The notes beneath the pieces are model-generated. The model did not search any database and had not been told where the DNA came from. It saw nothing but the letters and a program-made list of their open reading frames with translations. From Procambarus clarkii (lineage: Eukaryota; Arthropoda; Malacostraca; Decapoda; Cambaridae), in assembly GCF_040958095.1 (NCBI RefSeq), contig NC_091172.1:5648029-5712028 (forward strand): 64,000 nt of DNA, given 5' to 3'. Made by a program: the position numbers and the translations under genes. Positions 32,171-43,945 of the stretch are shown piece by piece (the stretch's first letter is position 1; the number at the start of each line of letters is the position of its first letter).

Positions 32171-33108
32171 GTCAATTAATGTTCCTCTTACACCTTCTCG
32201 GGCTTGTGAGGTGGGTGACCAAGCCCCCGAGTAAGGCCTGTGTTGGAAGACCGGGCTCTGTAGCCCCCGCTGTATTGGACCCCGACCTGGCTCCTCCATT
32301 GAGCCTCCTGACTACTTCCCTCAGCTCCCCTCAATGACAGCCCCTTTCAAAGCTGGAGAAATTGCTGACCTAGAGAGCGTGCAGAGATCCTTTACTGCTA
32401 GAATCCACTCAGTAAAACATCTAAATTACTGGGACCGACTAAAGAGCCTAAATCTGTACTCCCTTGAGCGCAGGCGGGAGAGATACATAATAATTTACAC
32501 GTGGAAAATAATTGAGGGGCTGGTCCCAAACCTGCACACAGAAATAACACCACATGAGACCAGAAGACATGGCAGGATGTGCAGAATACCCCCGTTGAAA
32601 AGCAGAGGTGCAACAGGTACTCTGAGAGAGAACTCTATCAACATCAGAGGCCCGAGACTGTTCAACACGCTTCCACTACACATAAGGGGCATAACTGGCA
32701 AACCCCTCACAGTGTTCAAGAGAGAACTGGATAAGCACCTCCAAAGAATACCTGATCAACCAGGCTGTGACTCATACGTCAGGCTGCGAGCAGCCGCGTC
32801 TAACAGCCTGGTTGATCAGTCCAGCAACCAGGAGGCCTGGTCGACGACCGGGCCGCGGGGACACTAAGCCCCGGAAGCACCTCAAGGTAGCCTCAAGGTA
32901 GCCTCCCCTCCCTCCTCTGTGGTTGGGTCGAGCCCCAAGCCCCCAGTGGTGACCACCTTGTCCCCTGGCATGGCTGCTCAGTCTCTAGTTGTGACTACTG
33001 CACCTTTTAACCCCTTCCCCTCTCTCTCTCTCTCTGGGGGTTCTCAATGCTGTCCTTGCCATGGCCGCACTCGCTCGATTCCTTCCAGTACTGATACTTA
33101 TCAAGCCT
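32171..33108 (+). pseudogene. ORF1 5' part of I/Nimb-like LINE copy 1
   Basis: The ATG at about 32171 lines up with ATG 45294 of copy 2. It reads MSINVPLTPSRACEVGDQAP and meets a TAA where copy 2 has a Ser codon. The CR1/L2-like insertion (32332-32902) and then DIRS copy E at 33109 split it. The piece between them (32910-33108) matches copy 2 at 45440-45620. Confidence 0.6.
32332..32902 (+). mobile_element. CR1/L2-like LINE 3' fragment with SINE-like tail, 7-bp target duplication
   Basis: CTCCCCT stands on both sides (32325-32331 and 32903-32909), and copy 2 has one such site, so this is a clean insertion. It codes for the C-terminus of a LINE reverse transcriptase protein: FTARIHSVKHLNYWDRLKSL, RRRERYIIIYTWKIIEGLVP, GPRLFNTLPLHIRGI and NSLVDQS. 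The tail (from about 32836, ggcctggtcgacgaccgggc, then cgcggggacactaagccccg) closes with two cctcaaggtag units. This tail is also the 3' end of the SINE at 61270. Confidence 0.85.
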
Positions 33109-33530
33109 TTTCTGGGGGGGAGCCCCGTCGGCTCCCCGGAGCTTTGCTAGGCTGATATGCTAATGTCAGACTTTCGCATCAGTCATGTGTTTGGAGTTCT
33201 AGGGCCTACCGGGGACACGGCCAGAACCTGGCCCCCTCAGAGAGGCAAGGGGAGCAATGGCCTATAAAATCCCCTGTGTGGTTGGAAGCATTGTATGTCT
33301 GTTATCGACCGGGTCAAGCATCCAGAAAGGTAAGCATTCCAAAACAAACCCCTATTTTGGTTAAAATTGCTACCAAAAGCCGAACTAGTGGATAGAACTC
33401 TCCAACAGAAAACAAGCAAACAAGTATGACGTCACATGTCACCGCGCCGCTGTCTGCGCAGTTCCCCTCTCCCCGGGAGGGGGAAGGGGGAGCCCCAGAC
33501 CTCTCACGCCGGCTATCCACCCGAACCAAG
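33109..33530 (+). repeat. left inverted terminal repeat, DIRS copy E
   Basis: Starts ttttctgggggggagcc. It is the inverted match of 38430-38856, with TGACGTCA at 33427-33434. A 22-base LINE-like patch at 33525-33546 replaces the inner end of the repeat. Confidence 0.82.
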
Positions 33531-34152
33531 CCCCCAAGTAAGGCCTATAGGCACCGGTTGTGTGCTCCAGCTCCATTAGTTGTTTCAGCACTGTACCTAG
33601 AGTGTGGTGTCTGTCTTCTAGGTGGTGCGTGAGCTGGGAGTGAGTCTCCAGTACTCGGGCTACATGCGCCTAGGGTTCCCTTCCCTAGGTGCCCTATAAG
33701 TACTGCTCTTGGGGCCAGCTTCCACAAGTTCCTTGGGTTTTGCCCTTGCTAGGCCGTTTACTGCTTGGTTTTCAGCCGCTCTTTGGGTGCTCGGGTGTTG
33801 TCTCCCTTGTTCGCCTTAGGGTAAGGGTCAGTTTTGCACTGGTGGGGCGCAGGTGCGCCTGGGTACGCTGTCCTCTTGCGGGGTTTTCTTTTTTCTCTTT
33901 GTTTATCTACCTGGTGGGGGGTCTGCCTTTGTTCTTGTACCCTGTGTCCCTTGTGTATCCCTTGAGTATTATTCTGGTGGTTCCCCCTGCTAGGTCCTCG
34001 TGAGTGTACACGTCCTGGGGGTTCAGTTCTTAGAAAGTTGTTTGGTAGCTTTGGGCGGCGGTTAGCAGTACTCTGCCTGGGATTACCTGAGCGTGAGTCC
34101 CATTATAGTAAACACTTGGGACCCTGGGAAACCCCTGGGGCGAGCAGGTCCG

Positions 34153-35300
34153 ATGGATGTGACCCCGGAGACCCCCCTCGCTTCCAGCGAATTTGAGGAT
34201 TGCTCTCACCCCTTGTCTCAGGGTGACTCTTTGTTTTGCCTCCGTCTGCTGCCTGTGGGGTTGGTGACACCTTCGACCCGGAGGCCTGCGAGTTTTGTTG
34301 CTCGTTGTGGCTCAGTTACCCAGTTGTGTGCTGAAAAGCGGGTGCAAAGGCGGTGCACGTTGAGCTTTGGTGGTGGCAATGCTCTCGTTTGTTTGCTCCC
34401 CGGGAGCCCCGGGGCTGCCCCGTTTTGGTTCGAGTTGGGACTTGGGGATGTTGGTTGCTTCGGTTCCTTCCACACCCCCTTGTCTTTCCCCTAGATCTCC
34501 CCTTCCTACCTCCATCTGTGGGTTCGGGGTCGGGGCGGGGTTCGATGGTTTTGAGACTCAGATGGTCTCGGGGAGTTCCCCTTCCGGGGTAGTGACGGGG
34601 GCATTCGAGCCTGTTCCTCCAGCCGTGTTGTTAGAGTCTGCCAGTGGGCTCCCTTCCTTAGTATTTTCGCGGCTGCCCCGGTTTTCTGGTATGGCCGGGG
34701 CTTTGAGGGGACGGCTCGGCCCCGGGGCCTATCGTGTGGGTTCCCGAGGCTGGGGAGGGGCTGATTTGGGGGGACTAAGGCCCCGTAGGACCACGCGTTT
34801 TTTTTCTCCCTTTTAGGTGGGGCTTGCGGTTATGCGGAGTGGGGTTTTTCCTCCCACCCTTGCCGTACGAGTTGTTAGGCGTCAGCCCCTCCCCCCGGGC
34901 TCGGTTCCTTGTCCTTTGAGTCGGTTGGTTCCGTCCTGTAGGTGGGTGCTCTTCTCCGTTGCCCCCCCCCCCCTTTTTTTTGGGGACAGGGTATCTTCGT
35001 CATGTTTCCCTGTTATTGGGGTTCAGCGTGACTTTTGGTCTCGGGTGCGACTGTGCCTTTGTGTGCCTTCGGGACTGGTGTTTGCTTCTGTGTTCTCGAG
35101 GGTTCGGGTAGGTTTTTGCTACTTCCTGTATTATTGGAACGTCTGTCGGCTCCTAGTCCGAGTCGCCGGATTGGGCTACTTGTAGCCCAGTTGGGCTACT
35201 CGTGGCCCGGTTGGGTTCCCATTGGGCTCCTTGTCTTCGCTTTGTTGGCCAGTTATGTTGTTGCTGCTTACTCTTTTGGCTCCTGTCCTGTGTGATGGGT
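34153..35300 (+). pseudogene. DIRS ORF1 (gag-like), copy E
   Basis: The start MDVTPETPLASSEFEDC lines up with copies C and D, but the second half of the Cys/His segment is lost to frame changes. Later parts (FGSSWDLGM, PPLFFGDRV) lie in shifting frames. It ends in a stretch with three ttgggctact-like units at about 35170-35225. Confidence 0.5.
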
Positions 35301-35954
35301 TGTTTTTTCTAATTAACGGTTCCCTAGGGTTGTGTTTTGTTTGGCTGCTTTTCTTGTGCAGTAGTCTTAGTTGGCGCCTTCCCGCAGAGCGAGTTGTGCA
35401 GTTTGGCCAGTGTGTCCTGCGCATGCGTCGTGGGAGTTTGTTTTGGTCTGGGCGGTGTGTTTCAGTGCTGGAGTTTTGCGCCCTTTTTTCTCTGGTGCTT
35501 CGCCTCTCGCTCTTCTCCCTTTTCCGGTAAGTGCCTCGTCACTCCGGGGGGTGTCCTGGATTACAGCTGTGCGGAGGACACCGAGGTTTTCCCTTTGTCA
35601 TGGGTGTGGGCCTCCTCCTTCGCCTCTACCCTGCTCTCCTGCGTTTCCAGCTCTGGCTTCTTCACCTGGTGGTGCTCCCAGGATCTTCTTGGCACTGTTG
35701 GGTCGTGTCACGTTCGTGCCTCCGTTCGACAGGTGAGTTTCTGCAGTATGGCGTCTTTCGGCCGGGTGCTGGATGCGGAGATATTTATATAACTGTATTT
35801 AGGTATATTTATGTACAAATATGAGACCATCGGCACACCGGTGACTGTCCCTTTTCAACCCTTCCAGTCCCACTCATAGGCATGTCCTACCCATGCTAGA
35901 GTCATTCAGGGGACCCACCTCTTTCGTGTTATGAGGTGTGTGGGTTGTGGTGCT

Positions 35955-36371
35955 GGTTATGTACTCACCTGGTTGGGCTAGCCTGGTTGTGCTTGCGGGG
36001 TTTGATCTCTGGCTCTTTGGTCCTGCTTATATGGAAGAACATGCGGGATAGTACCAGTGGAGTGCAGTGGTGCCATAGGCACAATTGGGGAACACTATAA
36101 ACATCAGAGGTCAGCGGTTGTTAAACGTCCTACCTGCGAGCATAAGACATATTGCCGGTACATCTGTGGACATCTTCAAGAGAACACTAGGCTGTTTTCT
36201 AATAGAGGTTCTGGACCATCCTGGCTGTGGTGGGAATGTGGGCCTGCGGGCCGCTCCAAGCAACAACCTGGTGGACCAACCTCTCACAAGTCAAGTCAAG
36301 CCTAGCCTCGGGCCGGGCTTGGAAAGTAAATGAACTCCCAGAACCCCATCAAGCTGGTATCAAGCAGGTAT
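35955..36371 (+). mobile_element. CR1/L2-like LINE fragment inside DIRS copy E
   Basis: Begins gtactcacctgg...ttgtgcttgcggggtttga, the same short block inserted at 8904. It continues with the LINE C-terminus (NIRGQRLLNVLPASIRHIAG, then SNNLVDQPL) and closes with the caagcctagcctcgggccgg hairpin and two atcaag(c)nggt units. It belongs to the same subfamily as the minus-strand LINE at 27086. Confidence 0.7.
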
Positions 36372-37289
36372 CTCCGCCGTCGGTTGCCTGGTGTGCTGGT
36401 TCCTGGGCCTGCTGGGTTCTGTCGTGTCTCCTTTGGCCCTGTCTGGGGTCGACCTGGAGTCTGCCTGCACCGTTCTCTGCCTTTGCAGAGACATGTTGCT
36501 ACATACATGCTGCATGTGGTGCATGTTGCTGCTGCACGTGTGCATTGGTAACGTGTTTTGCGGTGGCGTGTCCTTGTTCCTGTGTCAGGTTGTGGTGTGG
36601 CACTTTGCTGCTATTTTGTGCCTGGGGTTTGCTGTTATTTTTCGTGGTCTTCGGGTCCCTGGCTTGGCCCTTCCATGTGCGTGGGGTTCTGTCCACGGCT
36701 GATTGTCCACCCCTGGTTGTGTTTCCTGGGGTTTGAGCTTTGGCTCTTTCGTCCTGCCTCTCCCCTGTCGCTTCCCTGGCATCTTCTTGCTCGGTTTTGC
36801 CTGCACTTGCTGCTGTATGGGGGGGGGGGGTCGGTTTCTGCTGCTTCCCTTCCTTGTGCGTTCCCTTTATTTTCTCCTCTGCCACAGGGGTTTTCTTCGT
36901 GCGTTCCTTGGCTTCTTGGGCGTTCCTTCAGCCTGTGTCATATGGTGCACTTATTGTCTTGGTCTGTTTTCATTGCGTGTACCCCTTGGTTTGGGTACTG
37001 GTCTAGTGGCAACCCTTACACCTTCGGTTTTCCTGGCTTGCCCTGCCTGTTGGCTTTTCAGGGTCTTGCGATGTCTCGCGTCGGACCCATCGTTTCTGAT
37101 CTCCTGGCGGGCTTGCTCGCATTGGGGAGCTTTTTGTTCGGCAGACGTTCCATCTCCTTTTTGCCGGCTTGGGCTTCTTTGGTGGTCGCGCCCGAGATCT
37201 TCCCGCTGTTCTGCCTTTTCCTGGGCTCGGATGAGCCTTGTTGGGGCTGATTACGTTCTGCCTCGCATGTCTCGCCTCCGGTTGGTGGT

Positions 37290-38240
37290 CTGGTGGCTTC
37301 GTTGTTGATGTCCCACCTGCGTGCTTCTTCTTGGCGGCAGTATGGGATATTTTGGTGGTCCTTCCTTTACCTCCTGTTCCTTCTTAGGTGGTTGCGGTTG
37401 TTAGTGTCGGCTTGGTTTTTCTGGTGGGGGTTGGGGGCCATCGTCTTGCCACATACTGTTACCTCGTTTCGTGCGGCGGTGGCGGAGCCACTTCGGCTTA
37501 CTTTCGGTCTTGGTGTTGCTTCTGCACCGTTTGTAAGCTGTCTCGTGCGTTGTTTCACCTCCGGCCTGTTCGTGCGCCACTTGCACTGTCCTGGTCTCTG
37601 GTCAGCATACTCTGTCTTCTCCTCGGTTGGTGGTGCCCCCTTCGGTTCCGGTTTGTTTTTCGTCGGCTCTTTTTCCTGTTGGCATTTGCCTCTGGGGGTC
37701 GGGTCGCTGGGCTTCTTGCTCTCCTTCGCAGGGGTTTTCTGCTCCTTCGGTCTTGGTGTTTTAGTTGTTCGGTGGCAGCTGTCTCCATTTTTTCTGGCAC
37801 GGGATGGGGCTGCTGCGTTCCGGAGGGGTCCTTAGTTTGTTGGTGCTTGGTTGGTCGGGCCGGGGGTGCGCTGTGTTTTTGTGTTCAGTGACAGCCCTCC
37901 GCTGTTATTTGCGTGCCGCGGCCTCTATGTCCGGGGTGCGCTTTGAGTTGATCCAGTTCCGTTCTTCCCTATTCGCAGGTCAAGGTGTCCCGGGTTGTCT
38001 GCCGTGTTATTGCGGCTAGCCTGACTGTTCTTTCCCCTTGCCCGTGGCGTTCGTGGCTTCGCTGCTCTTGCTGCCGTCTGAGTGGTGTGTCCTTACTGTC
38101 ATTCGGGCACGGATCTTTTGGTGTTCGTACTGGGGCCTTGCTGCTCGTTGTCTCGTGTTGTTCCCTAGTCCTTTTGGGGCTGTGTCACCTTGGGTTGGTG
38201 TTTGCTGCCGGTTGTCTTGCTTCCGTTGAGGGGTGCGTGG
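37290..38240 (+). pseudogene. DIRS tyrosine recombinase remains, copy E
   Basis: SLLMSHLRASSWRQYGIFW at about 37300 and a later FFLLAFASGGRVAGL (first Arg box, about 37690) match copy C. Around 38035 the HxxR region can be followed but the His is lost and a stop follows. No catalytic Tyr can be placed with confidence. Confidence 0.6.
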
Positions 38241-38289
38241 TGTTCGCCTCCCGGATCCGTCCCTTTGACCTTCCTCTGTGGGTAGTTAG

Positions 38290-38378
38290 CTCCAGGGAGC
38301 CGAAGGGGCTCCTTCCAGAAAACCAGTGTTGAATGTAATAAAACGCCATTTTCTGGGTGAGACCCGGAAGGCTCCCTG
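38290..38378 (+). repeat. DIRS internal complementary region, copy E
   Basis: 33 bases (38290-38322, ending ccagaaaa) complement the left end, and 56 bases (38323-38378, starting ccagtgttgaatg) complement the right end. The split point and lengths are the same as in copy C. Confidence 0.82.
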
Positions 38379-38414
38379 GCAACCTTCTCCCTCCGGTTGG
38401 CGGTTTATTGCGAG

Positions 38415-38882
38415 CTTTGACATCCAGCCTGAGAACTGATGGGTGGATAGCCAGTGTGAGAGGTCTGGGGCTCCCCCTTCCCCCTCCCGGGGAGGGGGGA
38501 ACTGCGTAGACAGCGGCGCGGTGACGTGTGACGTCATACTAGTTTGCTTGTTTTCTGTTGGGGAATTCTATCCACTAGTTCGGCTTTCGGTAGCAATAAT
38601 TTCACCAGAATAGGGGTTTGTTTTGGAATGCTTACCTTTCTGGATGCTTGACCCAGTCGATGGCAGACATAGAATGCTTCCAACCACACGGGGGTTTCTA
38701 TAGGCCATTGGTCTCCTTGCCTCTCTGAGGGGGCCAAGTTCTGGCCGTGGTCCCCGGTAGGCCCTAGAACTCCATACACATGACTGATGCCAAAGTCTGA
38801 CATTAGCATATCAGCCTGGTAAAGCTCCGGGGAGCCTCCGGGTCTCGCCCAGAAAAAGGTGTTTCATTACATTTGACGCTGG
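38415..38882 (+). repeat. right inverted terminal repeat with extension, DIRS copy E
   Basis: Inverted match to 33109-33530, with TGACGTCA at 38529-38536. After ccagaaaa it runs on through gtgtttcattacatttgacg to GCTGG at 38882. LINE ORF1 sequence begins within two bases. Confidence 0.82.
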
Positions 38883-40464
38883 TTGTTTGGTCCCGCCTCG
38901 TGGGCCAAATACTTTGAACTCCTCCCTCTTGATTTTATGCCTCCTGACGATTTCTCCCTCCATAGGCACCTTGTTGATTCAGTACATGCCTCTGTTACCT
39001 TCAACCCCACCTGTCTTGGTACACGTGTCGTTGCTGCTCCTTCTCAGGATGCAGCCTCCTGCTTGGCCGCCTTATCCTGCCTTGGTGAGACCCCTGTTCG
39101 GGTCTCGAAAAACACTCGGTTGAATGCCAGTGTTGGCACTATACTCCTCCCACCCCATGTTGCAACTGGTGTTCGGAATCTATAGGACTGCCACGAAGAT
39201 ATTCGGCATATCCTCGAAGCCCAGGGCCATTCTGTCCTCCAGGGAGACTCGTTTACTCATCCCCCTCGTGGTCGACATCGTCAACCCCGTCGGGTTGTGA
39301 AGATTACCTTTGATGGTAGGACCCTTCCATCCTCTGTCATTCTTGCTGGTGCCAGGTGCTCTGTCCAGGAGTACATTCCTTCTCCTCGGCTCTGTAACAA
39401 GTGCTGGAGGTTTGGGCATGGTGCCCTTTGCTGCTCTGGCACTGTCTCTGTCCTTTGTGTGGGGGGCGAAGGTCACTCTAATTCGGAGTGCACTTCTCCC
39501 CAAGCTCGCTGCCTCAACTGCGGTGAGGTCCATCCTACCTTCTCCCGTGCCTGTATCCATTACAAGCTAGAGGCAGCCGTCCTCAACTTGAAGCACCGGG
39601 AGCGTTTATCTTTTCCTGAGGCGAGGCGCCAGGTTTGCCGGCTCTCGCCTTATGCTAACGTCTCTTATGCTCACGTCTCTTATGCTCGCGTGTTGCGCTC
39701 TTCCTCTCCTCGTCCTTCCCACCTTCCTCAGACTGACAATCGGTTCCGGGCCTTGGACCCTGATACGCCCACTGCCCTCTCCTCTGTTCCTTTGAGTTCT
39801 GTCCCGAAGGGTCCCCCTCCTGGTCCTCTGTCTGGGGTTCCCCTTCTTTCTGCTCGGTCTGTCGTGTCTCCTGTGTCTTCTTCTTCATCTCCCTCCGATC
39901 CTCCTTCCCATCCTTCTCCTCCTGTATCGACTCTCCCCGCCGCCTGTCAGTGCAGGCTGATGTTCATTGCTCTCTTAACAGCCGTCGTGTGTGCTCTCGT
40001 TCAGCTTCTGTTGAGACACTGGAATCCGTTGCCCAGTAGTTGCTGGGACACCGGTCTCTCTAAGTCAGAAGCGTAAGCCTGGCTCCTCTCCTTCCTCCTC
40101 CCCGGCGGGTAAGAAGGCTTCGCTTCCTTCCTCAGCCCCTACTTCTGCCTCTCTTGCTCCTTCCCCTCCCATTTCGGTGGTTGCGCCCCCTGTTCCTGCT
40201 ATGGAGGTTTCTTTGGCCCCCCCCCCCCTCGCTTCCCTCTTAGTTGCTGCCCTTGCTGAGGTGCGCTCCCATATTTCTACTCCCCCTCTTCCTGCTGTTG
40301 TCCTTGACTACTCCTCTCAGTTGCCTCCTCTTCCTCCTCCTCCGGACCCCGCCTGTCCACCTCTGATCTGTTCTCCCGTTTCCTTCCCTCCGTCTTTGCT
40401 CAGTTTACCCATGCCTCCTAACCCTGACTTTGATGACCCTGATCCCAACCCTGATATTCTTTAA
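38883..40464 (+). pseudogene. ORF1 3' part of I/Nimb-like LINE copy 1
   Basis: Resumes with WAKYFELLPLDFMPPDDFSL and then TRVVAAPSQDAASCLAALSC, as in copy 2. Zinc knuckles follow: CNKCWRFGHGALCC at about 39400, a second diverged one, and CLNCGEVHPTFSRAC at about 39515. Then comes a long Ser/Pro-rich tail ending in LSLPMPPNPDFDDPDPNPD. At least three frame changes. ORF1 proteins of this LINE group bind RNA. Confidence 0.7.
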
Positions 40465-41959
40465 CGTGCTCTGTTGCTCTTTCGCCTTTGTTTCTTCCTT
40501 GTTCTCTGTTTTTGTCCTTTCTCTTCTCGTCGATGTCTCTTCTTCAATGGAACGTTTGGGGTTATTACGCCAATTTCCTTGAACTCCAACTTCTGATTTC
40601 GCGGTTTTCGCCCCTTTGTGTCTGTCTCCAAGAGCCGATGCTTGGTGTTCGTCCTGGTCGTTTTCGTGGCTATTCCTTTCTCTCCCCCCCCCCCAGCTGT
40701 TGCTTGGGCTCCTAACTCTTCTGCTCTCTTGATTTGCTCTGATGTTCCCTTTGTCCCCTTACTTTTTCCTTCGCCTCTCCATTGTTCTGCTGCTCGTATC
40801 TTTGTGGGGAAATGGTACACTGTTTGTTCCATTTATCTCCCCCCGAGTGTCCTGCTTTCTTTTCCTGATCTGAAACACTTACTGGACTCCTTGTCGGTGA
40901 TTGTGCTCCTGCTGGGTGATTTCAATTGTCGTGATGTTCTGACGAACACCCGGGGTCGCCTTCTTGAGCCGTTTATCCTCTCTTCTTCCCTGTCTCTTCT
41001 GAATTCTGGTGAGCCCACGCATTTGGACTCGAACCCTTTCCTGTTTTGATCTTTCTCTTTGCTCATCTTCTCTTTATTTAGATTTCATGTGGCAGGTTCT
41101 TGATGACCTCCATGGCAGTGACCATTTCCCCATCTTTGTTACCTTTTTCTCTTTTCGCCCGCCCTCTCCTTCCCTAGGTGGTAGTTTGCGAAAACGGACT
41201 GGAACCTCTTTTCCCTCAGTGCTACTCTCTCTGACCTCTCCCTTCTGCCTCTCCCTCACTCTCTCCTCCTTTTTTATGACACTGTCTTCGACGCTGCCCT
41301 CCGCACTATTCCTCGCTCTTCCTCTTGGGGTCCACGGAAGTGTGTTCCCTGGTGGAATGCAGACTGTGCTCGGGCTGTCCGCTGTAAGTGTGCAGCCTGG
41401 AAGAGACACCGCCATCGGCAGACGGCCGATTCTATTCTTTTCTTTCGGAAGGCGAGTGCGGTGGCCTGTAGGGCCATTCGTATGGCTAAACGTGAATGTT
41501 GGGCATCTTATGTCTCTACCATTACATCCAAAAATCCTCTGCCACAGATCTGGAAGCGTATCCGCAAGATAGTGGGTAAGTTCGTTCCCGATGTTTCACC
41601 GGTCCTTCACCTCCGTGGTACTCTTGTGGCGGACCCGTTGCAGGTCGCTACCGAACTGGGCTCCCACTTTTCTTCTGTTAGCTTTGGTCTTCCTTCCCCA
41701 ATCTTTCCTTCTTCGTAAACCTGTCCTTGAGTCTTGTCCTTTAGATTTCTGCACTCGTCTTCCCTATAACGATCCCTTCTCTCTCTCTGAACTTCGTTCT
41801 ACCCTGGTCCTCTGCAGTTCTACAGCAGCGGGCTCCGATGGTATTCATTATGAGATGCTTCGCCATCTCCCTCCATGCACGTCTCAGTATTTACTGAGTC
41901 TGTATAATCGGATCTGGGAGTCAACGTCAGTCCCTGAGGACTGGCTCAATGCCGTTGTT

Positions 41960-42002
41960 CTCCCTGTTCGCAAACCAGGGTCTCTGGTTTGCGAACAGGG
42001 AG
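41960..42002. repeat. perfect palindrome (19-nt arms) in LINE copy 1 ORF2
   Basis: Arms 41960-41978 and 41984-42002 are exact reverse complements around ggtct. Copies 2 and 3 have only the first arm followed by normal sequence (agggtctct, then cccaagg or cccctaagg), so the second arm is a new inverted copy made in copy 1. Confidence 0.88.
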
Positions 42003-43902
42003 GACTTTCCCCTAAGGACTTTCGCCCTATTGCCCTCACAAGTTGTGTCTGCAAACTCTTTGAACGTAAGGTTAACGTTCGTCTGATGTGGTTCCTGGAA
42101 CACCATCACCTCCTCTCCCCTTCTCAATTTGGTTTCCGCAAGTGCCGCAGCACGACAGATGTCCTGGTGAACTTGGAGGTCTATATTCGTACTGCTTTTG
42201 CTGCGAAGACCTCCGTTGTTGCCGTCCTTTTTGACCTAGAAAAGGCTTACGACCCCACTTGGCATTATCATATTCTATCCCACCTTCATTCTTTTGGCCT
42301 TCGTGGTCATCTCCCTCTCTTTCTTCGCAGCTTCCTCTCTCATCGTTCCTTTCGGGTGCGGCTTGGTACCACTCTCTCTGCCTCTTTTCAGCAATACGAA
42401 GGTGTGCCCCAGGGTAGTGTTCTGAGCACTACTCTTTTTCTGGTTGCCCTCAATGGTCTTTCCTCTCTTCCTTCAGGCGTCTTCTCCGCTCTCTATGTCG
42501 ATGATCTTACCCTTTGCTGTAAGGGTAAGAAGCCACCTTACTTGAACTTGAAGTTCTCTACTACTAAGACTTGTGCCATGACTTTTACTCAGAAACGGGT
42601 TGTTCTTCGTCACTCTTTGTCACTTTATGGTCATCCCCTTGAGTACAAAGATTCCGCGAAGCTTTTGGGGTTATTCCTTGACACTCGTTTGTCTTGGTCT
42701 CCCCCATATCTCTTACCTCCATGTTGAGTACTCTAAGGCCCTTACCCTCTTTTGGGTATTGTCCCATACTTCTTGGGGAGCGGATAGGCGCACTCTCCTC
42801 GCTTTACATTCCTCTCGTCCTGTCTAAGCTCAATTATGGTTGCCCAGCTTACTCGTCTGCCTCTCCTACTCTTCGCTGTCTTGATGCTTTCCACCATACT
42901 GGGTTGCGCCTCAGTTCTGGTGCCTTTTGTTCGACTCCCGTCCTTAGTTTGTATGTTGACACTGGCTTCCTGTCTCTCCAGGACCGCCATGATCGCTACT
43001 GTCTTTGCTATCTTGCGCGGTCCTTACAACATCCTTCCTCTCGCCTCTGTCGTGCTTTAACTTTTACCCCTCCTGCAGTTCCTGTTCCTCTTCACCACCT
43101 CCCTCTTTCTGTCCGGTTATCTCGCTTACAGGATTCTCTTTCTGTTTGTATTTCTAATGTTTCTCCTCCTGTTGTTCCTTCTTTGCCCCCGTGGAGAATC
43201 CTCCTTCCGCAGTTTTGTACTTCCTTGACCTGCATCACTAAAGCTTTTACCCCTCCTACAGTTCTAAAACGCCTTTTCCTTGAACACTTTTCTTCTCACT
43301 CCCGCTCCGTTTCTGTCTTCACCGATGGGTCTAAGTCTGCGGAAGGTGTTGGCTACTCTGTTGTTTTTCCTGATCGCACTTATATGTGTCGCTTACCTCC
43401 GGAGACTAGCATCTTTACAGCGGAGCTTTATGCTATTCTCTATGCTCTTCATCTCTTGCTTTCTCGTTGTCAGTCTTCCTTTGTAGTTGTTGTTGATTCT
43501 CGTAGTGCCCTCATGGCTCTCGGGTCCTTTAATCTGGTTCATCCAGTAGTTGCCGAGATCCAGCATTGGCTGTTTCTTGTTCACAGTAAATTTAAGTTGG
43601 ATGAGTTTTGTTGGGTTCCCAGCCATATTGGTGTGTCTTTAAATGAGCGTGCAGATGCTGCCGCCAAGGAAGCTGTCCGCTCTTGTCCCATCTCTCGTAT
43701 TCCATATTCTGACTTTTACCCGGTTATCCATTCCTCCATCCTTACCCGTTGGCAGGCTTCTTGGTCATCTGTTACTGGTAACAAACTACGTACTCTTAAA
43801 TGTTGTGTTTCCTCGTGGCCGTCCTCCTACCACCATAACCGGCGATGGGGAACGGCTCTGGCGAGGTTGCGTATTGGCCATACTCGCCAATTCAAGTGAC
43901 CA

Positions 43903-43945
43903 TCCATCAAGTGACCATGGGTTAAACCCATGGTCACTTGATGGA
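43903..43945. repeat. perfect palindrome (21-nt arms) in LINE copy 1 ORF2
   Basis: Arms 43903-43923 and 43925-43945 are exact reverse complements with one base between. Copy 2 has just the right arm (cttaacccatggtcacttg). A further partial direct copy (tcaagtgacca) lies just before at 43892. Confidence 0.9.

Larger units (their letters stand above)
33109..38882 (+). mobile_element. DIRS-type retrotransposon, copy E, inserted in I/Nimb-like LINE copy 1
   Basis: Left repeat, ORF1, a decayed middle, recombinase remains, internal complementary region and right repeat are all present. The flanks rejoin as LINE ORF1: ...caagccttt on the left and tttggtcc on the right, against gctttgtttggtcc in copy 2. 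There is no target duplication beyond shared T's. No reverse transcriptase could be recognised. The middle is partly taken up by a LINE fragment (35955-36371) and by sequence I cannot align. Confidence 0.85.

Noticed and set aside
36499..36885. 128-codon minus-strand frame in DIRS copy E
   Set aside because: Low complexity (Lys, Gln, Thr, Pro) opposite T/G-rich DNA, with no counterpart in other copies.
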